Assembly (NCBI GenBank): GCA_964607425.1
Contig: CAZSKQ010000003.1
Coordinates: forward strand, 1-64,000
Origin: IDS-8 sp964607425
GTDB lineage: Bacteria > Pseudomonadota > Gammaproteobacteria > Steroidobacterales > Woeseiaceae
DNA: 64,000 bases
Direction: 5' to 3'
The notes under the pieces are model-generated. The model was not told where the DNA came from, searched no databases, and saw nothing but the letters and a program-made list of their open reading frames with translations. This document shows positions 8,649 through 17,698 of the stretch, piece after piece. A program made the translations under genes and the position numbers. Every line of letters begins with the position of its first letter. Positions within the stretch are counted from its first letter, which is position 1.

Positions 8649-9719
8649 ATGCGCCAGTATCACCCCCTGACAATCGAGCGCGTAGAGCGCGAAACCGCCG
8701 ATTCCGTACGCGTCAGCCTGGCGGTACCCGAGGACCTGGAGGAAACGTTCACGTTCCTGCCCGGTCAGCACTTGCCGGTCCAGGCGGTCGTGAACGGCAC
8801 GAAGCTGCGGCGCACCTACAGCATTTGCTCCGCACCGGGCAAGCGGCCCCTGCAGATCGGGGTCCGCGTGCAGCCGGGCGGCCTCTTCTCCGGGTTCGTC
8901 GGGGGCCTCGCCGCGGGCGCGACCCTGGAAGCCATGCCGCCGTTCGGCCGCTTCCACGTAAATATCGACCCCGCGGCAAGGAAAACGTACATCGCGTTTG
9001 CCGCAGGCAGCGGCATTACGCCGGTGCTGTCCATCCTCCGCACCACCCTGGAGCAGGAGCCGGACAGCCGCTTCGTCCTCTTCTACGGCAATCGCCGGCA
9101 GCGCACGACCATGTTCATCGAAGACCTGTACGCGCTGAAGAACCGGTTTCCCGAGCGGCTGCAACTGTACTTCGTGTTCAGCCGGGAGGAGCAGGAATTC
9201 CCGATATTCAGCGGCCGGCTCGACGGGGGCAAGGTACGAGAGCTTTACCGGACGTTCTGCGCGGGGGTAGAACCCGATCACGTCTTCATCTGCGGCCCGG
9301 ACACGATGATCGACGACGTGCGCCGGGTCCTGAAGGAGGAGGGCCTCGCGGCGTCCGCCGTACATACCGAGCGCTACGGGGCTCCGGTGAAACGCAAGTT
9401 CGCCGCACCGCCGCCGCCGGCAAAAAGCGCGGCCCACCTCGCCGATATCACGATAATCATGGACGGTCACCGTAAAGTCTTCGAAATGACCACAGAGGAC
9501 GACAACATCGTCGACGCGGCCGCCGCGCGCGGGATCGAGCTGCCGTATTCCTGCAAAGCCGGCGTGTGCGCTACCTGCCGGACCCGCGTGCTGGAAGGCG
9601 AGGTGCGCATGGAAGTCAACTATGCGCTCGAGGACTGGGAGCTGGAGCGGGGCTACGTGCTTGCCTGCCAGTCGAAGCCGCTGACACCAAAGGTCGTCCT
9701 GGACTACGACGACATCTGA
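8649..9719 (+). CDS. paaE: Phenylacetyl-CoA epoxidase reductase PaaE
   Basis: PaaE passes electrons from NADPH through FAD and a plant-type 2Fe-2S cluster to PaaA. The product is 356 residues, the same length as the E. coli protein. Domains in order: FAD-binding (LRRTYSICSAPG), NAD-binding (AAGSGITPVLSILRTTL, FICGPDTMID) and C-terminal ferredoxin (YSCKAGVCATCRTRV with the last cysteine in LACQS). ATG 8649 fits family starts; the extension to 8547 overlaps paaD. A hairpin follows at 9730. No paaK, paaZ, paaG, paaH or paaJ follows, so the later steps are encoded elsewhere. Confidence 0.95.
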   Translation: MRQYHPLTIERVERETADSVRVSLAVPEDLEETFTFLPGQHLPVQAVVNGTKLRRTYSICSAPGKRPLQIGVRVQPGGLFSGFVGGLAAGATLEAMPPFGRFHVNIDPAARKTYIAFAAGSGITPVLSILRTTLEQEPDSRFVLFYGNRRQRTTMFIEDLYALKNRFPERLQLYFVFSREEQEFPIFSGRLDGGKVRELYRTFCAGVEPDHVFICGPDTMIDDVRRVLKEEGLAASAVHTERYGAPVKRKFAAPPPPAKSAAHLADITIIMDGHRKVFEMTTEDDNIVDAAAARGIELPYSCKAGVCATCRTRVLEGEVRMEVNYALEDWELERGYVLACQSKPLTPKVVLDYDDI

Positions 9720-9729
9720 GCCGGCGCGC

Positions 9730-9767
9730 GGAAACGGCCACGCAGAAATTGGCCGGTTCCCGTTTCC
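9730..9767. terminator. Terminator-like hairpin after paaE
   Basis: GGAAACGG (9730-9737) and CCGTTTCC (9760-9767) can pair, with an inner CCA/TGG pairing and an asymmetric bulge. No T-tail. It separates paaE from fabA. Confidence 0.35.
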
Positions 9768-9854
9768 CGGACATGGGAAGTGCCCCGTTCTTATCCGCTC
9801 CTGCCCGCATTTCACAGGGGCGGGCAAGCTGCTGCGCCGTTCTGTAAGATATGC

Positions 9855-9869
9855 GCTCTTCAGAAGAGC
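9855..9869 (+). promoter_or_regulatory. Small dyad over the fabA ribosome-binding site
   Basis: GCTCTT and AAGAGC flank a 3-nt spacer. The right arm contains the GAAGAG Shine-Dalgarno-like bases just before ATG 9874, so the dyad could mask ribosome binding or act as a repressor half-site. Confidence 0.3.
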
Positions 9870-9873
9870 ATGT

Positions 9874-10428
9874 ATGACTACATCAACAGGAAAATCGGGC
9901 GTCCAGCTGCCACCGGGGCGCAAGAATGCGTACAGCCGCGACGAACTTCTCGCCTGCGCGCGCGGCGAACTTTTCGATCCGGACAGCGGCAAACTGCCGC
10001 TCCCCGATATGTTAATGACCGACCGGGTCACGCTGATCAGCCAGGAAGGGGGGCGGTACGGCAAGGGGGAGATCGCCGCGGAGCTCGATATCGTGCCCGA
10101 TTTATGGTTCTTCAAATGCCATTTCGTCGACGATCCCGTGATGCCCGGATGCCTCGGCCTCGACGCGCTGTGGCAGCTGGTCGGCTTTTATCTCGTGTGG
10201 GCGGGCTTCAAGGGCCGTGGCCGCGCGCTCGGCGTCGGCAATGTCAAATTCAGCGGGCAGATCCTGCCGACGTCGAAGCTCGTCATCTACAATCTGCACG
10301 TGAAGCGCCTGATTACGCGCAAGCTGACGCTCGCCATCGCGGATGGCTCGGTGTCCGTCGACGGTCGCCAGATCTACACGGCCGATGACCTGCGCGTCGG
10401 CGTTTTCACATCTACCGAGGATTTCTGA
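9874..10428 (+). CDS. fabA: 3-hydroxydecanoyl-ACP dehydratase/isomerase FabA
   Basis: FabA dehydrates 3-hydroxydecanoyl-ACP and isomerises the trans-2 product to cis-3-decenoyl-ACP, the branch point of unsaturated fatty acid synthesis. The 184-residue product has the hot-dog active-site helix CHFVDDPVMPGCLGLDALWQL; H83 and D97 correspond to E. coli H70 and D84 with a 13-residue N-terminal extension. The stop abuts the fabB GTG, so the two are translationally coupled. This pairing is typical of Gammaproteobacteria and some Alphaproteobacteria. Confidence 0.96.
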   Translation: MTTSTGKSGVQLPPGRKNAYSRDELLACARGELFDPDSGKLPLPDMLMTDRVTLISQEGGRYGKGEIAAELDIVPDLWFFKCHFVDDPVMPGCLGLDALWQLVGFYLVWAGFKGRGRALGVGNVKFSGQILPTSKLVIYNLHVKRLITRKLTLAIADGSVSVDGRQIYTADDLRVGVFTSTEDF

Positions 10429-11652
10429 GTGACCCAGCGACGCGTCGTCATCACCGGACTGGGCGTGGTCTCCTGCCTCGGCAACTCCCTCGATACGGTG
10501 CTCCAGTCCCTCAGGCAGGGCCGCTCCGGCATCCGGTTCAACGAGACGTTCCGGGAAATGGGATTGCGCAGCCAGGTCTGCGGCAGCGTGGATATCGACC
10601 TGTCGGAGCATATCGACCGCAAGGTGCGGCGCTTCATGGGCGATGCCGCCGCCTATGCATACGTTGCCATGCGCGACGCCATCCTGGATGCCGGCCTTCA
10701 GGAAGCGGAGGTCTCCAACGAGCGCACCGGACTCATAGCGGCATCGGGCGGCGCGTCGAGCGCGAATATCGTGCTTAGCGCGGATCTCCTGCGGGAGAAG
10801 GGCGTACGCAAGATCGGCCCCTACATGGTGCCGCGCACCATGGGCAGCACCGTCTCCGCCTGCCTCGCCACGCCGTTCCGGATCAAGGGCGTCAATTATT
10901 CCCTCACCTCGGCCTGCGCAACCAGCGCACATTGCATCGGCGCGGCGATGGAACAGATCCAGATGAACAAGCAGGACGTGGTGTTCGCCGGTGGAGGCGA
11001 GGAAGAGGATTGGACGCTCGCTGCCATGTTCGACGCGATGGGCGCGTTGTCCACCAGGTACAACGATGAACCGGCGAAAGCGTCACGGCCGTACGACCGC
11101 AATCGCGACGGCTTCGTGATCGCCGCGGGCGGCGGCATGGTCGTCGTCGAGGAACTGGAGCACGCCCGCGCCCGTGGCGCGAAGATCTACGCCGAAATCG
11201 TCGGCTACGCCGCGACCTCGGACGGCCACGACATGGTCGCGCCTTCCGGCGACGGCGCCGTGCGCTGCATGCGGCTTGCATGTGCGTCGGTCGATGCGCC
11301 GGTGGACTACATCAATACGCACGGCACGAGCACGCCGGTCGGGGACAACCAGGAACTGAAGGCAATCGGCGAGGTGTTCGGAAAGGACTACCCGCGGTTC
11401 GCGTCCAGCAAATCGCTGGGCGGTCACAGCCTCGGCGCCACGGGCGTGCAGGAGGCGATTCACTGTCTCCTGATGCTGCAGGAAGATTTCATCGCGCCGT
11501 CGATCAATGTCTTTGAGCCGGACGACTCCATGGCAGGCCTGCCGCTCGTTACCGAACGCCAGGACGCCGCCGGCCTCACCACGGTGATGAGCAACAGTTT
11601 CGGCTTCGGCGGCACTAACGCAACCCTCGTCCTGCAACGTCTGCAGGACTGA
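10429..11652 (+). CDS. fabB: 3-oxoacyl-ACP synthase I FabB
   Basis: FabB elongates cis-3-decenoyl-ACP made by FabA. The 407-residue protein has the Cys-His-His triad at exactly the E. coli positions: C163 in TSACATSAHC, H298 in NTHGTSTP and H333 in LGGHSLGATG. The C-terminal NSFGFGGTNATLV is typical of the family. The start is GTG 10429, immediately after the fabA stop. The FabB rather than FabF assignment rests on synteny with fabA and the residue spacing. Confidence 0.95.
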   Translation: MTQRRVVITGLGVVSCLGNSLDTVLQSLRQGRSGIRFNETFREMGLRSQVCGSVDIDLSEHIDRKVRRFMGDAAAYAYVAMRDAILDAGLQEAEVSNERTGLIAASGGASSANIVLSADLLREKGVRKIGPYMVPRTMGSTVSACLATPFRIKGVNYSLTSACATSAHCIGAAMEQIQMNKQDVVFAGGGEEEDWTLAAMFDAMGALSTRYNDEPAKASRPYDRNRDGFVIAAGGGMVVVEELEHARARGAKIYAEIVGYAATSDGHDMVAPSGDGAVRCMRLACASVDAPVDYINTHGTSTPVGDNQELKAIGEVFGKDYPRFASSKSLGGHSLGATGVQEAIHCLLMLQEDFIAPSINVFEPDDSMAGLPLVTERQDAAGLTTVMSNSFGFGGTNATLVLQRLQD

Positions 11653-11686
11653 AGCCGCCGCACCCCGCCGGCCGGAGAGTATATCC

Positions 11687-12541
11687 ATGCCCATCGAGAC
11701 CCTTAGCGAACACAGCTGTTTCAACGGTACCGTCGGGTTCTACCGCCATCGCTCGAGCGTTAATGATTGCGAGATGCGCTTTTCCGTGTTCGTGCCGGCG
11801 CAGGCGGCGCAGGAGCAGGTGCCGGTGCTCACCTGGCTGTCCGGTCTTACCTGCACGGAAGAAACGTTCATGATCAAGGCCGGCGCACAGCGGGTCGCGG
11901 CCGAGCTCGGCCTGATGCTGGTTGCGCCGGATACGAGCCCCCGCGGCGAGGGTGTACCGGACGATCCGGAGGGGGCCTACGACTTCGGGCTCGGTGCCGG
12001 CTTCTACCTGAACGCGACCGAGTCGCCCTGGCGGCGGCACTATCGCATGTACGACTATGTGACGCAGGAACTGCCGGAGCTCGTGTTCGCCGAGTTCCCC
12101 GGCGACAGCGCGCGGCAGGGACTCTTCGGGCATTCCATGGGCGGTCACGGTGCGCTGACCATCGGCCTGAAGAACCCCGGCCGGTACCGGAGCCTGTCCG
12201 CCTTTGCCCCGGTCAGCAATCCCGTCGATTGCCCGTGGGGCCGCAAAGCGTTCAGCAACTATCTCGGCGACGACGAAACCCGCTGGCGTGAATACGATGC
12301 CACCCTCCTGGCGCAGTCCATCGGCGACGCCGCGCCGGCGCACCCGATCCTCATCGACCAGGGGCTTGCCGACCAGTTCCTGGAAGAGCAACTCCTGCCG
12401 GAACGCTTCGAAGCCGCCTGCAAGGCGCGGGGAATCGCACTCGAGCTGCGCCGGCATGCAGGCTACGACCACGGCTACTACTTTATTTCGACGTTCATGG
12501 AAGATCACCTGCGGTTTCACGCCCGTAACCTGTCGCGCTGA
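11687..12541 (+). CDS. fghA: S-formylglutathione hydrolase
   Basis: This serine esterase hydrolyses S-formylglutathione to glutathione and formate, the second step of glutathione-dependent formaldehyde detoxification. The 284-residue product has LSGLTCTEETF, the nucleophile in GHSMGG (S150), the Asp in DQGLADQFL and the His in YDHGYYF. The start ATG 11687 follows GGAGAG. The usual partner, a class III alcohol dehydrogenase, is not in the window. Neighbours fabB and the TauE-like gene are on the same strand but functionally unrelated. Confidence 0.93.
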   Translation: MPIETLSEHSCFNGTVGFYRHRSSVNDCEMRFSVFVPAQAAQEQVPVLTWLSGLTCTEETFMIKAGAQRVAAELGLMLVAPDTSPRGEGVPDDPEGAYDFGLGAGFYLNATESPWRRHYRMYDYVTQELPELVFAEFPGDSARQGLFGHSMGGHGALTIGLKNPGRYRSLSAFAPVSNPVDCPWGRKAFSNYLGDDETRWREYDATLLAQSIGDAAPAHPILIDQGLADQFLEEQLLPERFEAACKARGIALELRRHAGYDHGYYFISTFMEDHLRFHARNLSR

Positions 12542-12576
12542 GACCCGCCGGCGCCCCCGCGAGCAGTGAGCTGCCG

Positions 12577-13392
12577 TTGACCGACTTTATGTTGCTCGCC
12601 GGTGCGATGCTGCTCACCGGCGGCTTCAGCGGCATCCTGGCCGGGCTGCTGGGGATCGGCGGCGGTATCGTCATCGTGCCGGTCATGGAAGCGGTGCTGG
12701 CGTACCTCGGGGTGGACGCCGCAATCCGGATGCACGTCGCCGTGGCCACTTCACTCGCGACCATTATCCCTACCTCGATTTCGTCCTCGCGCGCCCATCA
12801 TCGGCGGCAGTCCGTCGACGTGGCGCTGGTCAGGCGCTGGGCGATATTCGTGCTGCTGGGATCGGTGGCCGGCACGCTGATCGCGGCGCAGGTGCATAGC
12901 CGCACGCTGGCGCTGGTATTCGCGGTGACGGCGCTGATCATCGCGGTCAGGATGATCCTGCCGCTTCAGGGCACGGTGCTGGCGCCGGAAGTGCCGCGCG
13001 GGCCGCTCGTATCCGTGATTCCCGCGGGGATAGGCGCCCTGTCCACCATGATGGGGGTCGGCGGCGGCACCCTGAGCGTCGCGGCGCTGACCCTGTTCAA
13101 CGAGCCGATTCATCGCGCGGTGGGCACGGCGGCGCTGTTCGGCCTCGTCATCAGCATCCCGGGCACCGCCGGCTTTATCCTGGCCGGGCTCGGCGACCCG
13201 CGGCTGCCGCCCGGGAGCCTCGGCTACGTCAACCTCGTCGGTTTCGCCTGCATCGCGCCGGCGACGTTTCTCACGGCGCCGCTGGGTGCCCGGATCGCGC
13301 ACAGCTTGTCGAAGCGCCGGCTCGGCCTGCTGTTCGGAGTGTTCCTGCTTCTCGTGTCCTTACGGATGTTCTACGGCGCCTGGGGCGGATAG
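12577..13392 (+). CDS. TauE/SafE family anion exporter
   Basis: This 271-residue inner-membrane protein is almost entirely hydrophobic, with about eight predicted helices in two related halves. Each half begins with the glycine-rich signature of the family (SGILAGLLGIGGGIVIVP and GALSTMMGVGGGTLSVAAL). Members export sulfite, sulfoacetate or similar organosulfur anions; the substrate here is not shown by context. TTG 12577 is favoured by GAG six nt upstream; ATG 12589 is an alternative. The start lies 35 bp after fghA, so co-transcription is possible. Confidence 0.85.
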   Translation: MTDFMLLAGAMLLTGGFSGILAGLLGIGGGIVIVPVMEAVLAYLGVDAAIRMHVAVATSLATIIPTSISSSRAHHRRQSVDVALVRRWAIFVLLGSVAGTLIAAQVHSRTLALVFAVTALIIAVRMILPLQGTVLAPEVPRGPLVSVIPAGIGALSTMMGVGGGTLSVAALTLFNEPIHRAVGTAALFGLVISIPGTAGFILAGLGDPRLPPGSLGYVNLVGFACIAPATFLTAPLGARIAHSLSKRRLGLLFGVFLLLVSLRMFYGAWGG

Positions 13393-13466
13393 CATCCGGC
13401 TGGTACCGGGCATGCCTTGCAGCCGTGCACGGGCGAAGGCGGGACACGACTCGATCGTACCGGGTT

Positions 13467-14408
13467 TCAGTCCTCCAGGGCGCCGAACCACGGCGGCTTG
13501 ATGATCAGGAGATCGCAGGGCAGGTGCTCCAGCGTCCGCTCGGCGGTCGAGCCGATGAACAGGCGTTCCAGCCGGCCCCTCGCCACGGCGCCCATCACCA
13601 CCAGCGCGGCATCGAGCTTGCCGGCGAGCTCCGGCAACTCCTCGTGCGGAGCGCCTTCAACGAGGTGGGCCCGCCCCGTCCCGATACCGTGAAAGCCGAT
13701 GATCTCGTCGAAGCGCGCCTTGTGCCGCTCGCGCATGCGTTCCGAGATCTCATCCAGCGGCAGCGACGCCGGAATGTACGCGTTGGTTGCCGCTGCCGAT
13801 ACCGCGAGCCGCGGGTCGTAGGCGTGAAATGCGTGCACCTCGCCGCCGGTCGCTTTCGCCATGGCCGTGGCATGCACGAGGATGTCGTCGTCCAGGGCAG
13901 CGGGCTTGTCGTGCTCGCTCATCGGGTCGATCGCGGCAATGACGACCGGCTTGTCGGGCCACGGGCCGGGTTTCACCAGCCACAGCGGCGATGCGCAGGT
14001 GCGGATCAGGTTCCAGTCCGTGTTGGTGAACAGCGCCCGGGATAAGGCGGACTGGCGGTGTGTGTCCTTGAATACCAGGTCGGCACCGATGGCCGCGGCG
14101 TGACGGGCAATGCCGCTGTGCAGGGGGCGGTCCCAGAGAACGCTCGTGCGGACTTTGAGACCGCTACTCCGCAGCGGCGCCGCGAGCGCCTCCAGGTATT
14201 TTTCCTGCCCTTCGGTGAGCTCCTTGCGGGTCGCCTCCAGGGACGGCGCATCGAACAGCCACTCGCGCGTCAGGTACTCGTTGTAATAGCAGATGAAAAG
14301 CTCCAGCTCGGCGCCGGTGTTGCGGGCCATGTACGCGGCCCGCTCCAGCGCCGGCTGCGTCTCGGTGGCCGGGTCGATGACGGCGAGTATCTGCGAGATT
14401 TCGCGCAT
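13467..14408 (-). CDS. Tandem-domain universal stress protein (UspE-like)
   Basis: This 313-residue protein consists of two Usp domains in tandem. The second ends with an ATP-binding type pattern (VMGAVARGRLERLFIGSTAER, then LPCDLLIIKP). The first opens with QILAVIDPATETQPALERA and lacks a clear G-2x-G-9x-G motif. UspE-type proteins act in the cytoplasm in stress endurance. The gene is convergent with the TauE-like gene and stands alone, followed by the efflux operon on the same strand. Confidence 0.88.
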   Translation of the reverse strand: MREISQILAVIDPATETQPALERAAYMARNTGAELELFICYYNEYLTREWLFDAPSLEATRKELTEGQEKYLEALAAPLRSSGLKVRTSVLWDRPLHSGIARHAAAIGADLVFKDTHRQSALSRALFTNTDWNLIRTCASPLWLVKPGPWPDKPVVIAAIDPMSEHDKPAALDDDILVHATAMAKATGGEVHAFHAYDPRLAVSAAATNAYIPASLPLDEISERMRERHKARFDEIIGFHGIGTGRAHLVEGAPHEELPELAGKLDAALVVMGAVARGRLERLFIGSTAERTLEHLPCDLLIIKPPWFGALED

Positions 14409-14575
14409 GGGGCACCTGCACGGAGTACGAGAGAAAGCGAGCCGGCCCCTGCGGCAACCGACCGCGGGGCGAGACGGCGGCCGGTAATGGCGCTACCGCG
14501 ATGTCATCGCCCGCATGGAGGTTCCCGCAGGGCACGGTTCAGCGAGAATCTTAGCAGATGCGGTGTAAGCCGGCT

Positions 14576-15676
14576 TCAATCCAGTCGCCGCGAAAATCGC
14601 AGCACCGCTGCCGTCAGTGCCGCGGCGGCGAATACCGTGAGCACCAGGAGCTCGTCGCCCATGTCGGCGAGCGAGGCCTCGCGGAGCATGATGCCGCGGC
14701 ACAGCCGGATGAAATGCGTGATCGGCAGGGCCTCGCCGAGGTATTGCGCGAAAAGCGGCATCCCGGCGAACGGGAACACGAATCCGGAGAGCAGGATCGA
14801 GGGCAGGAGAATGAAAATAGTCACCTGGATGGCCTGGAACTGGGTTTTGGCAATGGTGGACACGAACAGTCCGAGTGCCAGGTTGGCGGCAATGAACACG
14901 GCAGCCGCGGCGTACAGCGCCAGCATGCTGCCACGAACCGGAACGTCGAACAGGAGCTGGCTTACCCAGACGATGAGGGCAAGCTGTATGAGCCCGATAC
15001 CGATGTAGGGCACGATCTTGCCGATCATCAACTGTGCCGTTGTGACCGGTGTGTTGATCAGCAGCTCGAGGTTGCCGCGCTCGCGCTCGCGCACGATCGA
15101 TACGGCCGTGAACAGCAGCATGGTGAACGTGAGGATGACGCCGATGAGTCCGGGAATGATGTTGACGGGTGTCCGCCGCTCCGGGTTGTAGTACGCGCGC
15201 ACGGCCAGCTGGCGAGGCGCGTCGGTGAGGGCGTACGGCTGGTCGAACGAGACAGGCATTGCCGTGAGCCGCTCCGCGACACCGAGGATAGTCGGGTCGG
15301 CGCCGTCCACCAGGAGGTGGGCCGCCGGCCGCTTCGGATCGATTACGCGCCGGTCAAAATCCCGCGGGATGTAGATGCCCACCGAAATATCGCCGGAGCG
15401 CAGCAGCGCTTCGAGCTCCCCGGCCGTTCGAACGGAGCGGCCGATCTCGAGCACCTGGGTCTCGCGCAGCGCCGCGACGAACTGCCGCGACAGGTGCGTT
15501 TGCGCCTGGTCGGATACGGCTGCATCGAGGTGCCGGACGTCGGTGTTGATCGCGTAGCCGAACAGGAGGATCTGGATCACCGGGAGTCCGACGATCATGG
15601 CGAAGGTGATGCGGTCCCGGCTGAGCTGCCGCAGCTCCTTGCGCATCACCGCACCGGGCCGGAGCAGCAGTCTCAC
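14576..15676 (-). CDS. ABC-2 type efflux permease
   Basis: This 366-residue inner-membrane subunit of a drug or lipid efflux ABC transporter is of the YbhR/YhhJ type. It has one N-terminal helix (FAMIVGLPVIQILLFGYAI), a large periplasmic region of about 150 residues and five C-terminal helices beginning VNIIPGLIGVILTFTMLLF; ERERGNLELLINTPVT is the conserved cytoplasmic loop. The start overlaps the stop of the ATPase gene by 4 nt. Only one permease gene follows the ATPase, so the working transporter is probably a homodimer. Confidence 0.92.
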   Translation of the reverse strand: MRLLLRPGAVMRKELRQLSRDRITFAMIVGLPVIQILLFGYAINTDVRHLDAAVSDQAQTHLSRQFVAALRETQVLEIGRSVRTAGELEALLRSGDISVGIYIPRDFDRRVIDPKRPAAHLLVDGADPTILGVAERLTAMPVSFDQPYALTDAPRQLAVRAYYNPERRTPVNIIPGLIGVILTFTMLLFTAVSIVRERERGNLELLINTPVTTAQLMIGKIVPYIGIGLIQLALIVWVSQLLFDVPVRGSMLALYAAAAVFIAANLALGLFVSTIAKTQFQAIQVTIFILLPSILLSGFVFPFAGMPLFAQYLGEALPITHFIRLCRGIMLREASLADMGDELLVLTVFAAAALTAAVLRFSRRLD

Positions 15677-16644
15677 GCGCGCGCCTCCCTGTCTCCAATT
15701 CCCTGGGTAGCGGCAACGAACACGTCCTCAAGGGACGCGCCGGTGAGACGGCTGTCGGCGTCGATGCCGGCGTCGGCGAGCGCGGCCTGCACCGCGTGCA
15801 GGGGGGCCGGAACGTCCCGCGGGACCAGGACCCGCAGGCGCGTCCCGAGCTGCGTCACGCTGGCGGTGAAAGGCAGGTCGTGCAGGAGCTCCCGCGCGCG
15901 ATCGGGCTCCCCGCGGATTTCGATCACGCTCATGCCGATGTTCTCCTGCAGGGTCAGCGGCGCATCATCGGCCACTTTCATACCGCGATCGAGGATGGCG
16001 AGGCGATGGCAGCGTTCCGCTTCATCCATGTAGTGCGTCGAGACGAGGATGGTCGTGCCGCCTACGGAAAGCTCGAATAGCCTGGCCCAGAAATCCCGCC
16101 GGCTTTTCGGGTCGACGGCGCTGGTCGGCTCGTCGAGCAGCAGCAGCTCGGGCCGGTGCAGCACCGCGCCCGCAAGCGCCAGCCGTTGCCGCTGGCCGCC
16201 GCTCAAGGTGCCGGCGAGCTGCTTCGCCTGCGCCTCGAGATCGTAGTCGGCGAGGAGCTCCTCCAGGCGTGCGGCGCGCGCCGCGCGCGGATAAGCATAG
16301 ATATCGGCCAGGAATCCCAGGTTCTCGCGCACCGTCAGGTCGGTGTACAGCGAAAAGCTCTGCGTCATGTAGCCGATCTTCGGCTTGAGCGCCGCGGCAT
16401 CGCGGGGCACCTCGAGCCCCAGGACCGTGGCGCTGCCCTCGGTGGGTGTGAGCAGTCCGCACAGCATGCGGATAGTCGTGGACTTGCCGGAACCGTTAGG
16501 GCCGAGAAAGCCGTAGATCACGCCGCGGGGCACGTCGAGATCGAGGTCGCTCACCGCCTGCACATCGCCGAACCGCTTCGAAAGGCCGCGCGCCCGGATC
16601 GCCAGCTGCCGGGCTTCCGGCACGATCGGCCGCCCGCTCGTCAC
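15673..16644 (-). CDS. ABC transporter ATP-binding protein (efflux)
   Basis: This is the ATPase of the HlyD/ABC-2 efflux system, 323 residues. It shows Walker A FLGPNGSGKST, Q-loop YMTQSFSLY, signature LSGGQRQRLALAG, Walker B LLLLDEPTSAVDP and the switch His in STHYMDEAERC. A C-terminal domain of about 90 residues (EIRGEPDRARELLHDLPF onward) is common in this export subfamily. It sits between the HlyD-like gene (67 bp upstream) and the permease (4-nt overlap). Substrate unknown. Confidence 0.94.
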   Translation of the reverse strand: MTSGRPIVPEARQLAIRARGLSKRFGDVQAVSDLDLDVPRGVIYGFLGPNGSGKSTTIRMLCGLLTPTEGSATVLGLEVPRDAAALKPKIGYMTQSFSLYTDLTVRENLGFLADIYAYPRAARAARLEELLADYDLEAQAKQLAGTLSGGQRQRLALAGAVLHRPELLLLDEPTSAVDPKSRRDFWARLFELSVGGTTILVSTHYMDEAERCHRLAILDRGMKVADDAPLTLQENIGMSVIEIRGEPDRARELLHDLPFTASVTQLGTRLRVLVPRDVPAPLHAVQAALADAGIDADSRLTGASLEDVFVAATQGIGDREARA

Positions 16645-16711
16645 CGGGCCCCTTCGCCCGCGAGGCGAACTCCTGCGCAGGCGACCTCGACCCGCCCCGC
16701 CGGAGTCCGTC

Positions 16712-17698
16712 TCACGGGCGATCGTCTCCGTGGATGAGCAGGATTACCTCGACCGGCACGCCGTCCGGCAGTCGCCGCTCCAGGCCCGCGATATCGACTT
16801 CCGCGGCGAAGCTCAAGCGACCCCTGTCGCGTTCGGTGAGCGCGAAATAGGGCGTGAAAGCGGCGTTGCTGGCTACCCAGCGCACGCGTCCCCGTAGCGG
16901 TTCGTCGAGGCCGTCGACGAGCAGGCGCGCCGGCGTGCCGGAGGCGACCGCTACGCGGATGGATTCCGGCACGTAGATGCGGGCATGCGGCTGGTCGCCG
17001 GCGAGCAGCACCAGCATCGGCTCGCCGGCCCTGGGGCGCTCGCCGGGCTCGAACAGGATGCTGTCGATTACGCCGTCCGCCGGGGCGTAGGCGCTGTGCC
17101 GCTGGAGGTCCACCTCTAGCTGCGTCAGCCGCGCCGCGGCGGCATCGGTTGCCGCCTCGGCCTGTCGCAGCTCCTCTATCGTCGTGCCTTCCAGCAGTTC
17201 GCTGAGGTTCGCCGCGCGAGCTTCGAGTTCCGCGCGGCCGACCTCGAGGGCGGTTGTCGCCCGGTCGAGTGCCTCGCGCGAGGCGAGGTCCTGCTCGAAC
17301 ACGCGCAGCGCGCGTTCATGATCGCGCGTCAGCAGGCGGAGCTGCTGCTCGGCCGCTGCCACGTTGGCGCGCGCCGCGGCGATCTGTTCCCGGCGCGGCC
17401 CGCGGACGAGCTCGTCAAGACGCGCCTCTGCCTGCGCGAGCATGGCCCGCGCTTCGGCAATACGTGCCTTGATGCGCGAGTCGTCCTGCTGCAGCAGCAG
17501 TTCGCCTTTGCCGACTGCCTGGCCTTCGACCACCGGTATGCGCGCAATCGGCTCGTCGAAGGTCGCAGCGATTTCCACCCGGTCCGATTCCAGGTAGCCG
17601 ACGACGCGATTGGGGTCATTTTCAATGTCGCAGGCTGCGATGAGACCGAGCGGCAGCCAAAGGCACAGGTGCAGGTTCCGCATCGTTCGCCGCCGCAT
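16712..17698 (-). CDS. HlyD-family periplasmic adaptor lipoprotein
   Basis: This 328-residue adaptor would link the ABC permease to an outer-membrane channel. It has a signal with lipobox (LIAAC), a biotinyl-lipoyl half (PIARIPVVEGQAVGKGELLLQ), a long alpha-hairpin rich in Ala, Glu and Arg (about residues 70-200) and the second barrel half (HSAYAPADGVIDSILFEPGE). The ATG at 17698 overlaps the TetR stop as TGATG, so it is translationally coupled to its regulator; ATG 17683 is an alternative start. The missing TolC-like component is not in the window. Confidence 0.9.
   Translation of the reverse strand: MRRRTMRNLHLCLWLPLGLIAACDIENDPNRVVGYLESDRVEIAATFDEPIARIPVVEGQAVGKGELLLQQDDSRIKARIAEARAMLAQAEARLDELVRGPRREQIAAARANVAAAEQQLRLLTRDHERALRVFEQDLASREALDRATTALEVGRAELEARAANLSELLEGTTIEELRQAEAATDAAAARLTQLEVDLQRHSAYAPADGVIDSILFEPGERPRAGEPMLVLLAGDQPHARIYVPESIRVAVASGTPARLLVDGLDEPLRGRVRWVASNAAFTPYFALTERDRGRLSFAAEVDIAGLERRLPDGVPVEVILLIHGDDRP

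Noticed and set aside
16645..16690. Degenerate REP half between the ABC ATPase and HlyD genes
   Set aside because: Only a loose match (TTCGCCCGC ... CTCCTGC) without the TGTAGG end; not counted as an element.
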